IMG/VR virus record: IMGVR_UViG_3300034283_000889
Coordinates: 1 to 47,207 of that record
DNA from: a virus
Length of the DNA: 47,207 nucleotides
Strand: one strand, 5' to 3'
Shown here: positions 14,846 to 21,852 of the stretch, one piece after another
How positions within the stretch are numbered: the first letter of the stretch is position 1
Layout of the letters: each line of letters begins with the position of its first letter
The notes under the pieces: generated by a model
The model's input: the letters and a program-made list of their open reading frames with translations, nothing else
What the model was told of the DNA's origin: nothing
The model's database searches: none
Translations under genes and position numbers: made by a program

Positions 14846-14953
14846 ATGACTTGGCCTTTCCCACCACCCACTGGCCCTGTGCCGTGGACACCAGAGCAGA
14901 TCAAACTGCATGAGAAACAAAAGCGCGACAGCGCAGGAGAAGCACCGTGGTAA
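14846..14953 (+). CDS. Unknown short peptide, 35 aa
   Basis: ATG at 14846 lies 1 nt after the previous stop, with TTTGGAGGTTGAG as ribosome site. The product MTWPFPPPTGPVPWTPEQIK continues as a charged helix and ends GEAPW. The proline-rich start plus short helix recalls tiny phage proteins of unknown role. The next gene begins inside its last codons. Confidence 0.5.
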   Translation: MTWPFPPPTGPVPWTPEQIKLHEKQKRDSAGEAPW

Positions 14954-15288
14954 CCAAAGACGAAGCACTCGACAAGAAGGCAGAGAACGCCAGAGAGTTG
15001 GGGCTGGACTATGAGCCTGTGCAGGAGCCTGTGGCGTGGATGTTCCAACATGAAGAAACTGGCCGCACCATGTGTGTAGACGCACAGCAAGTCGAATGGG
15101 GATTTGAGAAAAGCAACCCTCGTTTGAAAAAGATTGCACCCCTCTACACCACCCCGCCCGCAGCACAGCGGCAATGGGTTGGGCTGACGGATGCGGAAGT
15201 AATGCAGACGATGAGTGGCGATTGGACAAGCCAGTTTTACTTTGCCCGAGCCATCGAAGCCAAACTCAAGGAGAAGAACAATGGGTGA
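14947..15288 (+). CDS. Unknown protein with WVGL module, 113 aa
   Basis: The start is GTG at 14947, inside the end of the 35-aa gene and preceded by GCAGGAGAAGCACC. The N-terminal half has PVAWMFQHEETGRTMCVDAQ and VEWGFEKSNPRLKKIAPLYT, seen in many uncharacterised phage proteins. The C-terminal third (WVGLTDAEV through FARAIEAKLKEKN) closely resembles the end of the 74-aa protein at 16746, so the two share a module. The last residues are encoded by the ribosome site of the next gene. Function unknown. Confidence 0.7.
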   Translation: MVTKDEALDKKAENARELGLDYEPVQEPVAWMFQHEETGRTMCVDAQQVEWGFEKSNPRLKKIAPLYTTPPAAQRQWVGLTDAEVMQTMSGDWTSQFYFARAIEAKLKEKNNG

Positions 15289-15559
15289 AATGGCAGAAGT
15301 GTGGGAAGGCTACGCTGAACGAAGCAAAGCCAAACGCGCAAGCAACCGAGAGCACAGTGCGCAGACACTGCGTACGTTTGGCATCGAGTTCACAAGCCAT
15401 AACATGGGCGCACACCTCATCGTCAAATGCGGCGATGGGTTCATAGACTTCTGGCCCGGCACGGGCAAATGGTTCGTGCGCGGACAGCCGGACGGCAAGC
15501 GCGGGGTGATGAACCTCGTGAAGTTCTACCAAGCCAAACTCAAGGAGAAGCACACATGA
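15281..15559 (+). CDS. Unknown protein, 92 aa
   Basis: ATG at 15281, after CAAGGAGAAGAACA, lies inside the end of the preceding gene. The basic N-terminus (ERSKAKRASNREHSAQTL) precedes a compact part with GAHLIVKCGDGFIDFWPGTG and KWFVRGQPDGKRGVMNLVKF, resembling a small nucleic-acid-binding or nuclease-like fold of the phage type seen beside NinB/VRR genes. That likeness is weak and I assign no function. Confidence 0.65.
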   Translation: MGEMAEVWEGYAERSKAKRASNREHSAQTLRTFGIEFTSHNMGAHLIVKCGDGFIDFWPGTGKWFVRGQPDGKRGVMNLVKFYQAKLKEKHT

Positions 15560-15792
15560 ACATCACAATTTTTACCAAGCACGGCTGTCCAAACTGCGTG
15601 ACGGCCAAGAACCTGCTGGCAAGCAAAGGGCTGGGGTACATCGAGATGCACGACCAGACGGACGAGTTTGAGTTTGAGAAGCTGCTCAAGGCTCACCCTG
15701 AAGTGCGGCAGATGCCACAGATTTTTATCGAAGGCCAGCGTGTCGGCGGCTTGGCTGGACTGCAAGCGGCGCTCAAGGAGATGGGGTTATGA
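15556..15792 (+). CDS. Glutaredoxin
   Basis: A 78-aa thioredoxin-fold protein with the redox motif C11-P-N-C14 after a beta strand (MNITIFTKHG), a cis-proline site QMPQIFI (P54), and a GG-containing C-terminal part (VGGLAGLQAAL) that binds glutathione in the family. Glutaredoxins reduce disulfides, including that of ribonucleotide reductase, so it may help supply dNTPs during phage replication. No reductase gene is present, so a host enzyme would be the partner. It overlaps both neighbours by 4 nt. Confidence 0.88.
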   Translation: MNITIFTKHGCPNCVTAKNLLASKGLGYIEMHDQTDEFEFEKLLKAHPEVRQMPQIFIEGQRVGGLAGLQAALKEMGL

Positions 15793-16046
15793 GAAACACA
15801 CTCGACATGGCCCGTGAGGCTGGCGCAGACACGCTGATGTATTGGGATATTGAAAAGCTCAAACGCTTTGAATCCCTTGTTCGTGCTGATGAGCGTGAGG
15901 CGGTAGAAGATTTGCTGAAGGAATATGACATGGTTAACTCGGCATTTGCTAAAGACTTCCGAGCAAGGGGACAACCCGAAAAAATCAAGGCAGTGCAAGA
16001 AGATGATTACTGTTACGGCGATGAAAGGTATTACGCAAATGACTGA
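15789..16046 (+). CDS. Unknown protein, 85 aa
   Basis: Starts in an ATGA overlap with the glutaredoxin gene. The N-terminus MRNTLDMAREAGADTLMYWD and the segment KLKRFESLVRADEREAVEDL are familiar from small uncharacterised proteins of many phages. The second half is acidic and ends DDYCYGDERYYAND. Function unknown. Confidence 0.65.
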   Translation: MRNTLDMAREAGADTLMYWDIEKLKRFESLVRADEREAVEDLLKEYDMVNSAFAKDFRARGQPEKIKAVQEDDYCYGDERYYAND

Positions 16047-16131
16047 GTGCAAACACCGCTGGGAGCCTGTCGAAGGGCAACCCATCTACAAGTGCGCCAA
16101 GTGCAACGGTTTTATGAGGATTATCAAATGA
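16039..16131 (+). CDS. Tiny zinc-finger-like protein, 30 aa
   Basis: ATG at 16039 overlaps the previous gene by 8 nt. The complete product has C4-x-H6 near the N-terminus and C19-x2-C22 (YKCAKCNGFM), enough for one zinc knuckle. It lies in a run of overlapping small genes and its stop overlaps the next start. Its small size leaves doubt, but the metal-site pattern and packing support it. Function unknown. Confidence 0.5.
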   Translation: MTECKHRWEPVEGQPIYKCAKCNGFMRIIK

Positions 16132-16280
16132 CCAAAGAAGAAGCTCTGCAAGCAATCAAACTGCTGTCCGCGCTGGAGTCGTGGGCGTTCAGCACAAAGA
16201 ACATGCTCCCCGACTACCTGCACGATGACCTGTGCGTGATGCTGAAGGTGTTGGAGAAAATTGTTTTGGAGAAGAAATGA
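16128..16280 (+). CDS. Unknown small helical protein, 50 aa
   Basis: Starts in an ATGA overlap with the zinc-finger-like gene. The product (MTKEEALQAIKLLSALESWA, then LPDYLHDDLC) is helical and acidic and looks like a small conserved phage family. The end is again encoded by the next ribosome site (GAGAAGAAATGA). Function unknown. Confidence 0.6.
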   Translation: MTKEEALQAIKLLSALESWAFSTKNMLPDYLHDDLCVMLKVLEKIVLEKK

Positions 16281-16582
16281 CACCTGTGCGTCAGAAAAGA
16301 ATCCGCACACTGCTACGCACAAGGCCGAGCGGCATGTCGCCACTGGAGATTGCCGAGGTGCTGAACATGCACCCTGCCAATGTCAGGACATCACTGAGAG
16401 CCATGCCCGATGTGTATGTTGACCGCTGGCGCTTGGGTGGGCGGGGTCAGTACGAGAAGGTGTGGGTTGCAGTGCATGTGCCAGAGGACTGCCCTCACCC
16501 CAAAGACCGCACCAAGTGGGGCGTTCACTACAAGAAACCAAAGACCCAATGGGTCATCACAGAAGGTGCGCCATGTATGTGA
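16277..16582 (+). CDS. Winged-helix-like DNA-binding protein A, 101 aa
   Basis: Starts in an ATGA overlap. The N-terminal 45 residues form a helix-turn-helix-like unit (RIRTLLRTRPSGMSPLEIAE, NMHPANVRTSLRAMPD). A short sheet follows with VYVDRWRL and VWVAVHVPEDCPHPKD. It is clearly paralogous to the 83-aa protein at 17250. Such small proteins probably bind DNA and may regulate phage or host genes; target sites are unknown. The last 10 nt overlap the next gene. Confidence 0.65.
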   Translation: MTPVRQKRIRTLLRTRPSGMSPLEIAEVLNMHPANVRTSLRAMPDVYVDRWRLGGRGQYEKVWVAVHVPEDCPHPKDRTKWGVHYKKPKTQWVITEGAPCM

Positions 16583-16749
16583 GAAAAGTACGAGGGCAAA
16601 ACAAAGTCGGCAAGATTGTGCTGACAGCCGCCGAAATTGCAGTAGTGCGAAAGCTGGGCATGGTCCTTGAGGATTACGTCAAGCATGCGTTGCTGCTCAT
16701 TGCCAAAGAGCGTAGATGGAAATGGTATTTCAACAAGGAGAACACATGA
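16573..16749 (+). CDS. Unknown small basic protein, 58 aa
   Basis: ATG at 16573 lies inside the end of the preceding gene. The sequence GKIVLTAAEIAVVRKLGMVL followed by EDYVKHALLLIAKERRWKWY is a ribbon-helix-helix-like or short helical pattern I have seen in phage genomes without known role. Net charge is basic, so DNA binding is possible. Ends in an overlap with the next start. Confidence 0.6.
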   Translation: MYVRKVRGQNKVGKIVLTAAEIAVVRKLGMVLEDYVKHALLLIAKERRWKWYFNKENT

Positions 16750-16970
16750 CAGAAGAAGACGAGGAGTTCAACCGCATCGAGCGCGAAGCTGCCATGCGTA
16801 AAGAAGCCGTAGCTGCAACCATTACCAAGCGTGAGTGGGTTGGGCTGTCGGATGATGAAATGAAAGATGCGCTGGTCAGTGTAGACGCTGAAACAAAGCG
16901 TCTGCCTTCCGGCATGAAGGCGTTTGCCCGAGCCATCGAAATTAAACTGAAAGAAAAAAATGGAATGTAA
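16746..16970 (+). CDS. Unknown small protein with WVGL module, 74 aa
   Basis: Starts in an ATGA overlap after CAAGGAGAACAC. An acidic helical N-terminus (MTEEDEEFNRIEREAAMRKE) leads into WVGLSDDEMKDAL and FARAIEIKLKEKNGM, the same C-terminal module as in the 113-aa protein at 14947. A duplication with a changed N-terminal part is likely. Function unknown. Confidence 0.6.
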   Translation: MTEEDEEFNRIEREAAMRKEAVAATITKREWVGLSDDEMKDALVSVDAETKRLPSGMKAFARAIEIKLKEKNGM

Positions 16971-17250
16971 ATGCAAACCCGGATCGCCGTTTCACTGGCA
17001 CGAAGACCCACGGCCCAGTATCTTTTACGAAGACCACACCTTCCGCGCCAAGGGCGCTGATGGTAAGAGCGGCTCACAAATTGCCACCGACTTTGTTGAA
17101 TCCCAACGAGTTGTGGGTAAGATGTCGGGCACGATACCAAACCTGAGCAAAACAGAAAAAGAGCTGGCCGTTATTGCATACAAGCAGTTCGGCATATTCA
17201 GCCGCGCTCACCCAAATGTGAAACCCTCACCTAACAAACACGAGAAGTAA
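16960..17250 (+). CDS. Unknown protein, 96 aa
   Basis: ATG at 16960 lies within the end of the preceding gene, after GAAAGAAAAAA. The N-terminus has Cys and His residues (MECKCKPGSPFHWHEDPRPS), which may bind a metal. The rest is basic with GKSGSQIATDFVESQRVVGK and SKTEKELAVIAYKQFGIFSR. No family recognised. The next gene starts at its stop (TAATG). Confidence 0.6.
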   Translation: MECKCKPGSPFHWHEDPRPSIFYEDHTFRAKGADGKSGSQIATDFVESQRVVGKMSGTIPNLSKTEKELAVIAYKQFGIFSRAHPNVKPSPNKHEK

Positions 17251-17501
17251 TGAGAACTAATGCAACGCACTCTGTGCGCTCACTGCTCAGAGAAAACCCT
17301 GACGGGATGGATGTAGGCACGATTGCCAACAACCTGAACAAAGAACCTGTGAACATCCGCCGCATGCTCAAGAACATGCCGGACGCATACATCGACAGAT
17401 GGACACACTTTGGCGGCACGGGAATGCCCAGCGCCATATGGTGCGTAGTTGTACCCCCAGAAAATTGCCCACGACCAGACGCTAAAAGGAGAAAACAATG
17501 A
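17250..17501 (+). CDS. Winged-helix-like DNA-binding protein B, 83 aa
   Basis: A paralogue of the protein at 16277. Both have SLLRENPDGM/TLLRTRPSGM, an INR-type recognition helix (VNIRRMLKNMPDAYIDRW), and the closing VVVPPENCPRPD. The protein probably binds DNA with its N-terminal helices. The copy is shorter at the C-terminus, ending in a basic tail. Two divergent copies 700 bp apart suggest duplication followed by specialisation, for example different operator preferences. Function inferred. Confidence 0.65.
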   Translation: MRTNATHSVRSLLRENPDGMDVGTIANNLNKEPVNIRRMLKNMPDAYIDRWTHFGGTGMPSAIWCVVVPPENCPRPDAKRRKQ

Positions 17502-17800
17502 GTATCAAAGAAGGAATGAAGTTCGACGCAGGCAAGCTCGACTACACGCTTGTCCCGTGGGACGGGCTGGAAGAGATCGTCAAGGTGTTGGAGTTCGGCG
17601 CTAAGAAGTACGCTCGTGAGAACTGGCGTTTCGTTAAGTTCGGTGAGACACGCTACATGGCCGCTGCTTTCAGACACTTGATTGCATACCAAAACAATGA
17701 GGACGTTGACCCCGAGACGGGTTTGTCACACCTTGCACACGCAGGCTGCTGCCTGTTGTTTTTACTGGCACTGGAGAAACAAAGTGGCAACAACACCTGA
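17498..17800 (+). CDS. dATP/dGTP diphosphohydrolase-like protein (DUF5664)
   Basis: A 100-aa protein with the pattern of the dATP/dGTP diphosphohydrolase N-terminal family. It shows GMKFDAGKLDYTLVPWDGLE, VLEFGAKKYARENWRFV, RYMAAAFRHLIAYQNNEDVD and ETGLSHLAHAGCCLLFLLAL. The paired acidic and histidine sites recall the all-alpha MazG-like pyrophosphatases that cleave dNTPs to dNMP and pyrophosphate. Relatives in some phages work with PurZ to replace adenine by diaminopurine, but no PurZ is present here, so general dNTP-pool control is the simpler reading. Starts in an ATGA overlap after AAAGGAGAAAACA. Confidence 0.75.
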   Translation: MSIKEGMKFDAGKLDYTLVPWDGLEEIVKVLEFGAKKYARENWRFVKFGETRYMAAAFRHLIAYQNNEDVDPETGLSHLAHAGCCLLFLLALEKQSGNNT

Positions 17801-18080
17801 AGGAAAAGTGAAAGCCGCAGTGCGCAAGATGCTGGACCGCCACGGCGTTTACCACTTCATGCCTCCGGGCATGGGGCTTGGGCGCTCGGGTATCCCCGAC
17901 ATCATCGGCTGCAAGAACGGCAAGTTCATTGCCATCGAGTGCAAGGCTGGTAACGGTAAAGCAACCGCGCTGCAAGAGCGTGAGTTGAACGCAATCGCTA
18001 AAGCTGGCGGGTTTGCTTGCTTAGTAAACGAAACATGTATTGATGAACTAGAAGAAAGGTTGCTGGCATGGATAAGCTGA
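17784..18080 (+). CDS. VRR-NUC domain nuclease
   Basis: I start this 98-aa protein at GTG 17784, which has CTGGAGAAACAAA before it; the frame is open upstream but would overlap the previous gene by far more. It carries the PD-(D/E)XK core of VRR-NUC enzymes: GIPDIIG (D39), FIAIECKAG (E52, K54) and Q64. Stand-alone phage members cut Holliday junctions or other branched DNA and act in recombination and replication clean-up. The location just before the DNA polymerase fits. Confidence 0.85.
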   Translation: MATTPEGKVKAAVRKMLDRHGVYHFMPPGMGLGRSGIPDIIGCKNGKFIAIECKAGNGKATALQERELNAIAKAGGFACLVNETCIDELEERLLAWIS

Positions 18081-18352
18081 CACAAGAGTCGTGGGATGCC
18101 ACGATCGACAACTTAGGCAAACAAGACGAGGGCCTGCGCACACATTTCGCAAAGCTCATCATGATGCTGGCCAAGTGCTACGACGACACATCGCCCTGCA
18201 AAGCAGTCGTGCTGGTCGATACTGGGGACGCCATGCTGACGTTCTCTGCTGGCGCTGATGAGATGGAGATGACCGAGATGGTTGAGCATGCCTACGAGAT
18301 GACACAAGCGTTGACCATGCGCGACGCACCACCCAAGGAGATGTTTAATTGA
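18068..18352 (+). CDS. Unknown acidic protein, 94 aa
   Basis: ATG at 18068 lies within the end of the nuclease gene. The protein is acidic, with FAKLIMMLAKCYDDTSPCKA, VVLVDTGDAMLTFSAGADEM and a Met-rich C-terminus ending RDAPPKEMFN. The pattern is one I associate with a conserved protein of unknown role placed directly before phage PolA genes. Its stop overlaps the TTG start of the polymerase, so the two are probably translationally coupled. Confidence 0.65.
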   Translation: MDKLTQESWDATIDNLGKQDEGLRTHFAKLIMMLAKCYDDTSPCKAVVLVDTGDAMLTFSAGADEMEMTEMVEHAYEMTQALTMRDAPPKEMFN

Positions 18353-20328
18353 GCGCCCCATACGACCGCATCATTACCGTGGACTTTGAGACACGGTGGG
18401 ACAGCAAGGACTACACGCTGTCCAAGATGACAACAGAGGAGTACATACGTGATCTTAGATTCAAAGCATTTGGGTGTTGCTTCCACGAGTATGGAAGTGA
18501 TGATCCAATCGTGTGGGTTGGAGAACGCGACCTACGTGCATACGTTGCTGGAGTGGACTGGAGCCGAACCGCAGTGCTTGCACACAACGCACAATTCGAT
18601 GTTTCAATTCTGTGCTGGCGGTACGGAATTACCCCCGCCTTTATCTTCGACACCCTGTCGATGGCAAGAGCTTTACGCGGCGTGGAGGTTGGCAATTCCC
18701 TCGCCAAACTCGCAGGAGATTTCGGGCTACCTGAGAAGGGGCGAGCCGTGCACTCTACCAATGGACTCAGCGAGTTGGGACCGGAGATCGAGAGTGAACT
18801 GGCAGACTACTGCAAACACGACGTGGTTTTATGCGAAGCAATCTTCGAGAGACTAATCCAAGGCTACCCTGCCAAAGAGCTTCGACTGATCGACATGACC
18901 CTGCGCATGTACACCAACGCCTGCCTTGAGTTGGACCGGGAGATGCTCATCAAGGCGCTATCAGAAGAAGGAGAAAAGCGTGAAGGCCTACTCAAAAAGC
19001 TCGACGTGGAAGAATCTTCACTTGCGTCGAACCCAAAGTTTGCGGAAGTCCTCACTCTCATGGGTGTCACGCCCCCTACAAAAGTCAGCAAGACCACTGG
19101 GAAGGAGACGTTTGCTTTTGCAAAGAATGACGCGCTTTTTCAAGCGCTGCTCAACGGTGAACGTGAAGACGTTGCCCTTCTTTGTGAAGCTCGCCTTCGC
19201 GTTAAGTCAACGACCGAGCGTACACGGGCACAGCGCTTCCTTGATATTTCGGGCAGGGGTACGCTCCCGGTCCCGCTTAGCTACTATGGCGCGGCGACGG
19301 GCCGTTGGACTGCTGCTAAAGGAAGCGCCATCAACATGCAAAACCTCAAGCGAGGTTCGTTCTTACGCAAAGCGATCATGGCACCGATGGGGTACCAGCT
19401 TGTCGTCGGGGACCTTTCGCAAATTGAACCGCGAGTACTTGCGTGGTTTGCGGATTACGAAGATATGCTCGACATCTTCCGGTCTGGCAGTGACGCTTAT
19501 GCCGCTTTCGGTGCTCAGATGTTCAACATACCCGGACTTTCAAAAGAAAGCCATCCAGACCTGCGACAGTCTGCAAAGTCGGCACTCCTTGGCTGCGGGT
19601 ACGGGCTTGGCTGGGCGTCTTTCGCTGCTCAGCTTCTCGTTGGATTCCTTGGCGCACCTCCCGTACGCTACGACAAAGCGTTTGCAAAGAAGCTCGGTGT
19701 GGATGCCGCCTACATCGACCGCTTCGTTGGGTGGGACGAGAATGTTAAGAAGCTCCGGGAGATTCCCCACACCTGCACCGAGAAGGAGTTGCTGATCCAC
19801 TGCGTAGCGGCCAAGAAGATCATCGACATCTACCGCAGCACAGCGCACCCCGTGGTGAGCTTTTGGGACATGTGCTCAAAGCTGATGGAGAAGTCCCTTT
19901 ACGGCGGCGAAGAGGTGGTGTATAAATGCGTTACCTTTCGCAAGGAGGAGATCGTATTGCCTTCGGGCATGACGCTCAAATATCCGAACCTGCGCAGGGA
20001 AGTCGATAAAGCAACGAAGCAAACTAATTGGGTGTACGGTGAAGCGGGCGTGAAGCCCACCAAACTGTATGCCGGTAAGATAACGAACAATATCGTGCAG
20101 GGAACTGCGCGAGTAGTGATGACAGACGGCATGCTACGGGTGGACAAGAAGTACCCCGTGGTAGGCACAGTGCATGATGAATTGCTCTGTGTCGTGCCTG
20201 ACGATGAGGTCAAGGGTGCCATTGACTGGGTGCTGGAGCAGATGATTGCACAGCCCAAGTACATGCCCGGCATACCGCTGAACTCAGAAGTCGGTGCACA
20301 CCGCCGCTATGGTTTGGCCAAAGGATAA
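18349..20328 (+). CDS. DNA polymerase, family A with 3'-5' exonuclease
   Basis: A 659-aa replicative polymerase. The proofreading domain shows VDFET (D12, E14), HNAQFD (D84) and YCKHD (D158). The polymerase domain has TGRW (317-320), motif A GDLSQIEPR (D355), motif B R406-x3-K410-x7-Y418-G, and motif C HDE (609-611). There is no 5'-3' exonuclease domain, as usual in phages. The residue matching E. coli F762 is Leu (L414), a state reported to affect nucleotide discrimination and linked in virome studies to slower or temperate phages. The start is TTG at 18349 with AAGGAG 8 nt before it, overlapping the previous stop; an unusual start for a core gene may limit expression. Confidence 0.95.
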   Translation: MSAPYDRIITVDFETRWDSKDYTLSKMTTEEYIRDLRFKAFGCCFHEYGSDDPIVWVGERDLRAYVAGVDWSRTAVLAHNAQFDVSILCWRYGITPAFIFDTLSMARALRGVEVGNSLAKLAGDFGLPEKGRAVHSTNGLSELGPEIESELADYCKHDVVLCEAIFERLIQGYPAKELRLIDMTLRMYTNACLELDREMLIKALSEEGEKREGLLKKLDVEESSLASNPKFAEVLTLMGVTPPTKVSKTTGKETFAFAKNDALFQALLNGEREDVALLCEARLRVKSTTERTRAQRFLDISGRGTLPVPLSYYGAATGRWTAAKGSAINMQNLKRGSFLRKAIMAPMGYQLVVGDLSQIEPRVLAWFADYEDMLDIFRSGSDAYAAFGAQMFNIPGLSKESHPDLRQSAKSALLGCGYGLGWASFAAQLLVGFLGAPPVRYDKAFAKKLGVDAAYIDRFVGWDENVKKLREIPHTCTEKELLIHCVAAKKIIDIYRSTAHPVVSFWDMCSKLMEKSLYGGEEVVYKCVTFRKEEIVLPSGMTLKYPNLRREVDKATKQTNWVYGEAGVKPTKLYAGKITNNIVQGTARVVMTDGMLRVDKKYPVVGTVHDELLCVVPDDEVKGAIDWVLEQMIAQPKYMPGIPLNSEVGAHRRYGLAKG

Positions 20329-20339
20329 GGAGAAAGCAA

Positions 20340-20540
20340 ATGTTCAAAGAGTACGACGTTGTGTATCGCGCAAAGGTCATGGTGACAGGCCAGAGCGAGA
20401 AAGAAGCGCTGTCAAGGTTGCATTACCTGATGGCGTCAGTGGCTGATGGCATCGAAGGGATGCTGGTCGGATCGTGGCAACTACAAACATTAACTACGGA
20501 GAAAGCAAATGAAACAACTGACACTGCCAAAGAAGATTAA
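20340..20540 (+). CDS. Unknown small protein, 66 aa
   Basis: ATG at 20340 follows GGAGAAAGCAA, 11 nt after the polymerase stop. The first 45 residues look like a small alpha/beta unit (MFKEYDVVYRAKVMVTGQSE, ALSRLHYLMASVADGIEGML). The C-terminus is acidic and overlaps the next start. No family recognised; a polymerase accessory role is possible only by position. Confidence 0.6.
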   Translation: MFKEYDVVYRAKVMVTGQSEKEALSRLHYLMASVADGIEGMLVGSWQLQTLTTEKANETTDTAKED

Positions 20541-20817
20541 GGTAGGCGAGAACTGGTACAGCGTTGACATCGCTGAGTCCATGCGCGAGCGCCTGTATAT
20601 GGGGGAGGTGCACTACGCCAAGCGCACCATCACGCTGGCGCGTAAGTCCTACCACGGCATACCACTCAAGCTGTCGGCTCTGCAAGAGACCTTCTGGCAC
20701 GAGCTCACGCACGCCATCCTTGAGAGCATGGACCGCCCTGACTTGAACAACGACGAGAACTTCGTCGAAGAGTTCAGCAACAGGCTCAGCAAAGCAATTC
20801 AATCTGCGAGGTTCTAA
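20509..20817 (+). CDS. Zincin-like metallopeptidase with HExxH
   Basis: A 102-aa protein with the metal-binding helix H64-E-L-T-H68 in ETFWHELTHAILESMD, and a later acidic stretch (NFVEEF, E87/E88) that could give the third zinc ligand. The size and layout resemble small phage zincins related to SprT or ImmA-type domains. SprT-like proteins act on DNA-bound proteins, and ImmA cleaves repressors, so host-factor or repressor cleavage is possible. The target cannot be read from sequence. The start has the GGAGAAAGCAA site. Confidence 0.75.
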   Translation: MKQLTLPKKIKVGENWYSVDIAESMRERLYMGEVHYAKRTITLARKSYHGIPLKLSALQETFWHELTHAILESMDRPDLNNDENFVEEFSNRLSKAIQSARF

Positions 20818-20999
20818 TGAAAAACGATGACGACTTTGACACCATGTTCAAGAACGCTTTGCTGTACGGCACAGGTGTGTTGCTCATGACGCACCGTGAA
20901 AACGGTGATATGGATGTTCGCGTAGTGCCCATCGAGGAGTACACCGAAACAGGTGAGCACCTCCAGTGGGTGCAACAAAACACAAAGGCAGCACAATGA
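20817..20999 (+). CDS. Unknown small acidic protein, 60 aa
   Basis: Starts at the stop of the zincin gene (TAATGA). The product includes FDTMFKNALLYGTGVLLMTH and VRVVPIEEYTETGEHLQWVQ and looks like a small alpha/beta protein. No family recognised. Its end overlaps the nuclease start that follows. Confidence 0.6.
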   Translation: MKNDDDFDTMFKNALLYGTGVLLMTHRENGDMDVRVVPIEEYTETGEHLQWVQQNTKAAQ

Positions 21000-21661
21000 C
21001 AGTTAAATGGTCACACTCTGCGCTCAAGGACTACGAGGGTTGCCCCCGGCGCTATCACGAAGTGAAGGTGCTCAAGAACTTCCCGTTCACTGACACGCAA
21101 GCCACGCTGTACGGCAAGGAGTTGCACTCAGCCGCTGAGCACTACATCAAGGACAACAAGCCGTTGCCACCACAGTTTGAGTTCGTCAAGGACATGCTCG
21201 ATGCGCTCAAGGCCAAGCCCGGTCGCAAGCTGTGTGAGCACGAGATGGGTGTGACTGCTGATCTGCGCCCTTGTGGGTTCATGGACAAAGATGTATGGGT
21301 GCGCGGCATTGCTGACTTGCTCATCATCGACGATGACAACTTGACAGCTCGCGTGGTCGACTATAAAACTGGCAACAACAAGTACCCTGATCGGGAGCAG
21401 CTTCGGCTGATGGCTTTGATGGTGTTCGTGCACTTCCCGCACATCCGCAAAGTCAGTGGTGGTTTGCTGTTCGTGGTCAAGAACGACTTGGTGAAAGCCA
21501 GCTTCTTGCGCGGTGAAGCCGAGGAGTACTGGTGGGATTATCGGGAGCGCGTTGCCCGCATTGAAAAGGCGCATGAGACTGGGGTGTGGAACCCCAAGCC
21601 CACACCGTTATGCGGGTGGTGCGTTGTTAAAACCTGTGAACATAATCGAAAGAGAGATTGA
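20996..21661 (+). CDS. Cas4/RecB-like PD-(D/E)XK nuclease
   Basis: I start at ATG 20996 (221 aa) in an ATGA overlap. The core motifs are an N-terminal helix SALKDYEGCPRRY, E/H residues near 81-83, GIAD (D107), VDYKTG (D122, K124) and QLRLMA (Q135). Four cysteines, C16 and C206-x2-C209-x4-C214 (LCGWCVVKTCEH), are placed as in Cas4 and AddB, where they hold a 4Fe-4S cluster. Such enzymes trim or degrade DNA ends and work with helicases; a SNF2-type helicase lies 450 bp downstream. No CRISPR array or other Cas gene is present. Confidence 0.85.
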   Translation: MTVKWSHSALKDYEGCPRRYHEVKVLKNFPFTDTQATLYGKELHSAAEHYIKDNKPLPPQFEFVKDMLDALKAKPGRKLCEHEMGVTADLRPCGFMDKDVWVRGIADLLIIDDDNLTARVVDYKTGNNKYPDREQLRLMALMVFVHFPHIRKVSGGLLFVVKNDLVKASFLRGEAEEYWWDYRERVARIEKAHETGVWNPKPTPLCGWCVVKTCEHNRKRD

Positions 21662-21662
21662 T

Positions 21663-21848
21663 ATGGAGCTACAGCTAAGTAACGGAGAACGGCGTACCAT
21701 TCAAGCAGGCGGTGCAACCTACGGATACCACGTAGAGAGCATCACGCTTAACTACAACGACATACGCAATTTACTGAACATGAAAGACGGTGAATTGCGT
21801 CACTACCTTGTCGTGCTGACCACACGATTCCCGCCAACACAGGAGTAA
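21663..21848 (+). CDS. Unknown small protein, 61 aa
   Basis: I use ATG at 21663, 1 nt after the nuclease stop; an AAAGAGAG site precedes it. The protein appears mostly beta (LQLSNGERRTIQAGGATYGY, HVESITLNYNDIRNLLN) with a short end VVLTTRFPPTQE. No family recognised. Confidence 0.55.
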   Translation: MELQLSNGERRTIQAGGATYGYHVESITLNYNDIRNLLNMKDGELRHYLVVLTTRFPPTQE

Positions 21849-21852
21849 CACC

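Noticed and set aside
20996-21661. Cas4-like gene as part of a CRISPR-Cas system
   Set aside because: No repeat-spacer array and no cas1, cas2 or effector gene in the window. Phage Cas4-like nucleases are common without CRISPR.
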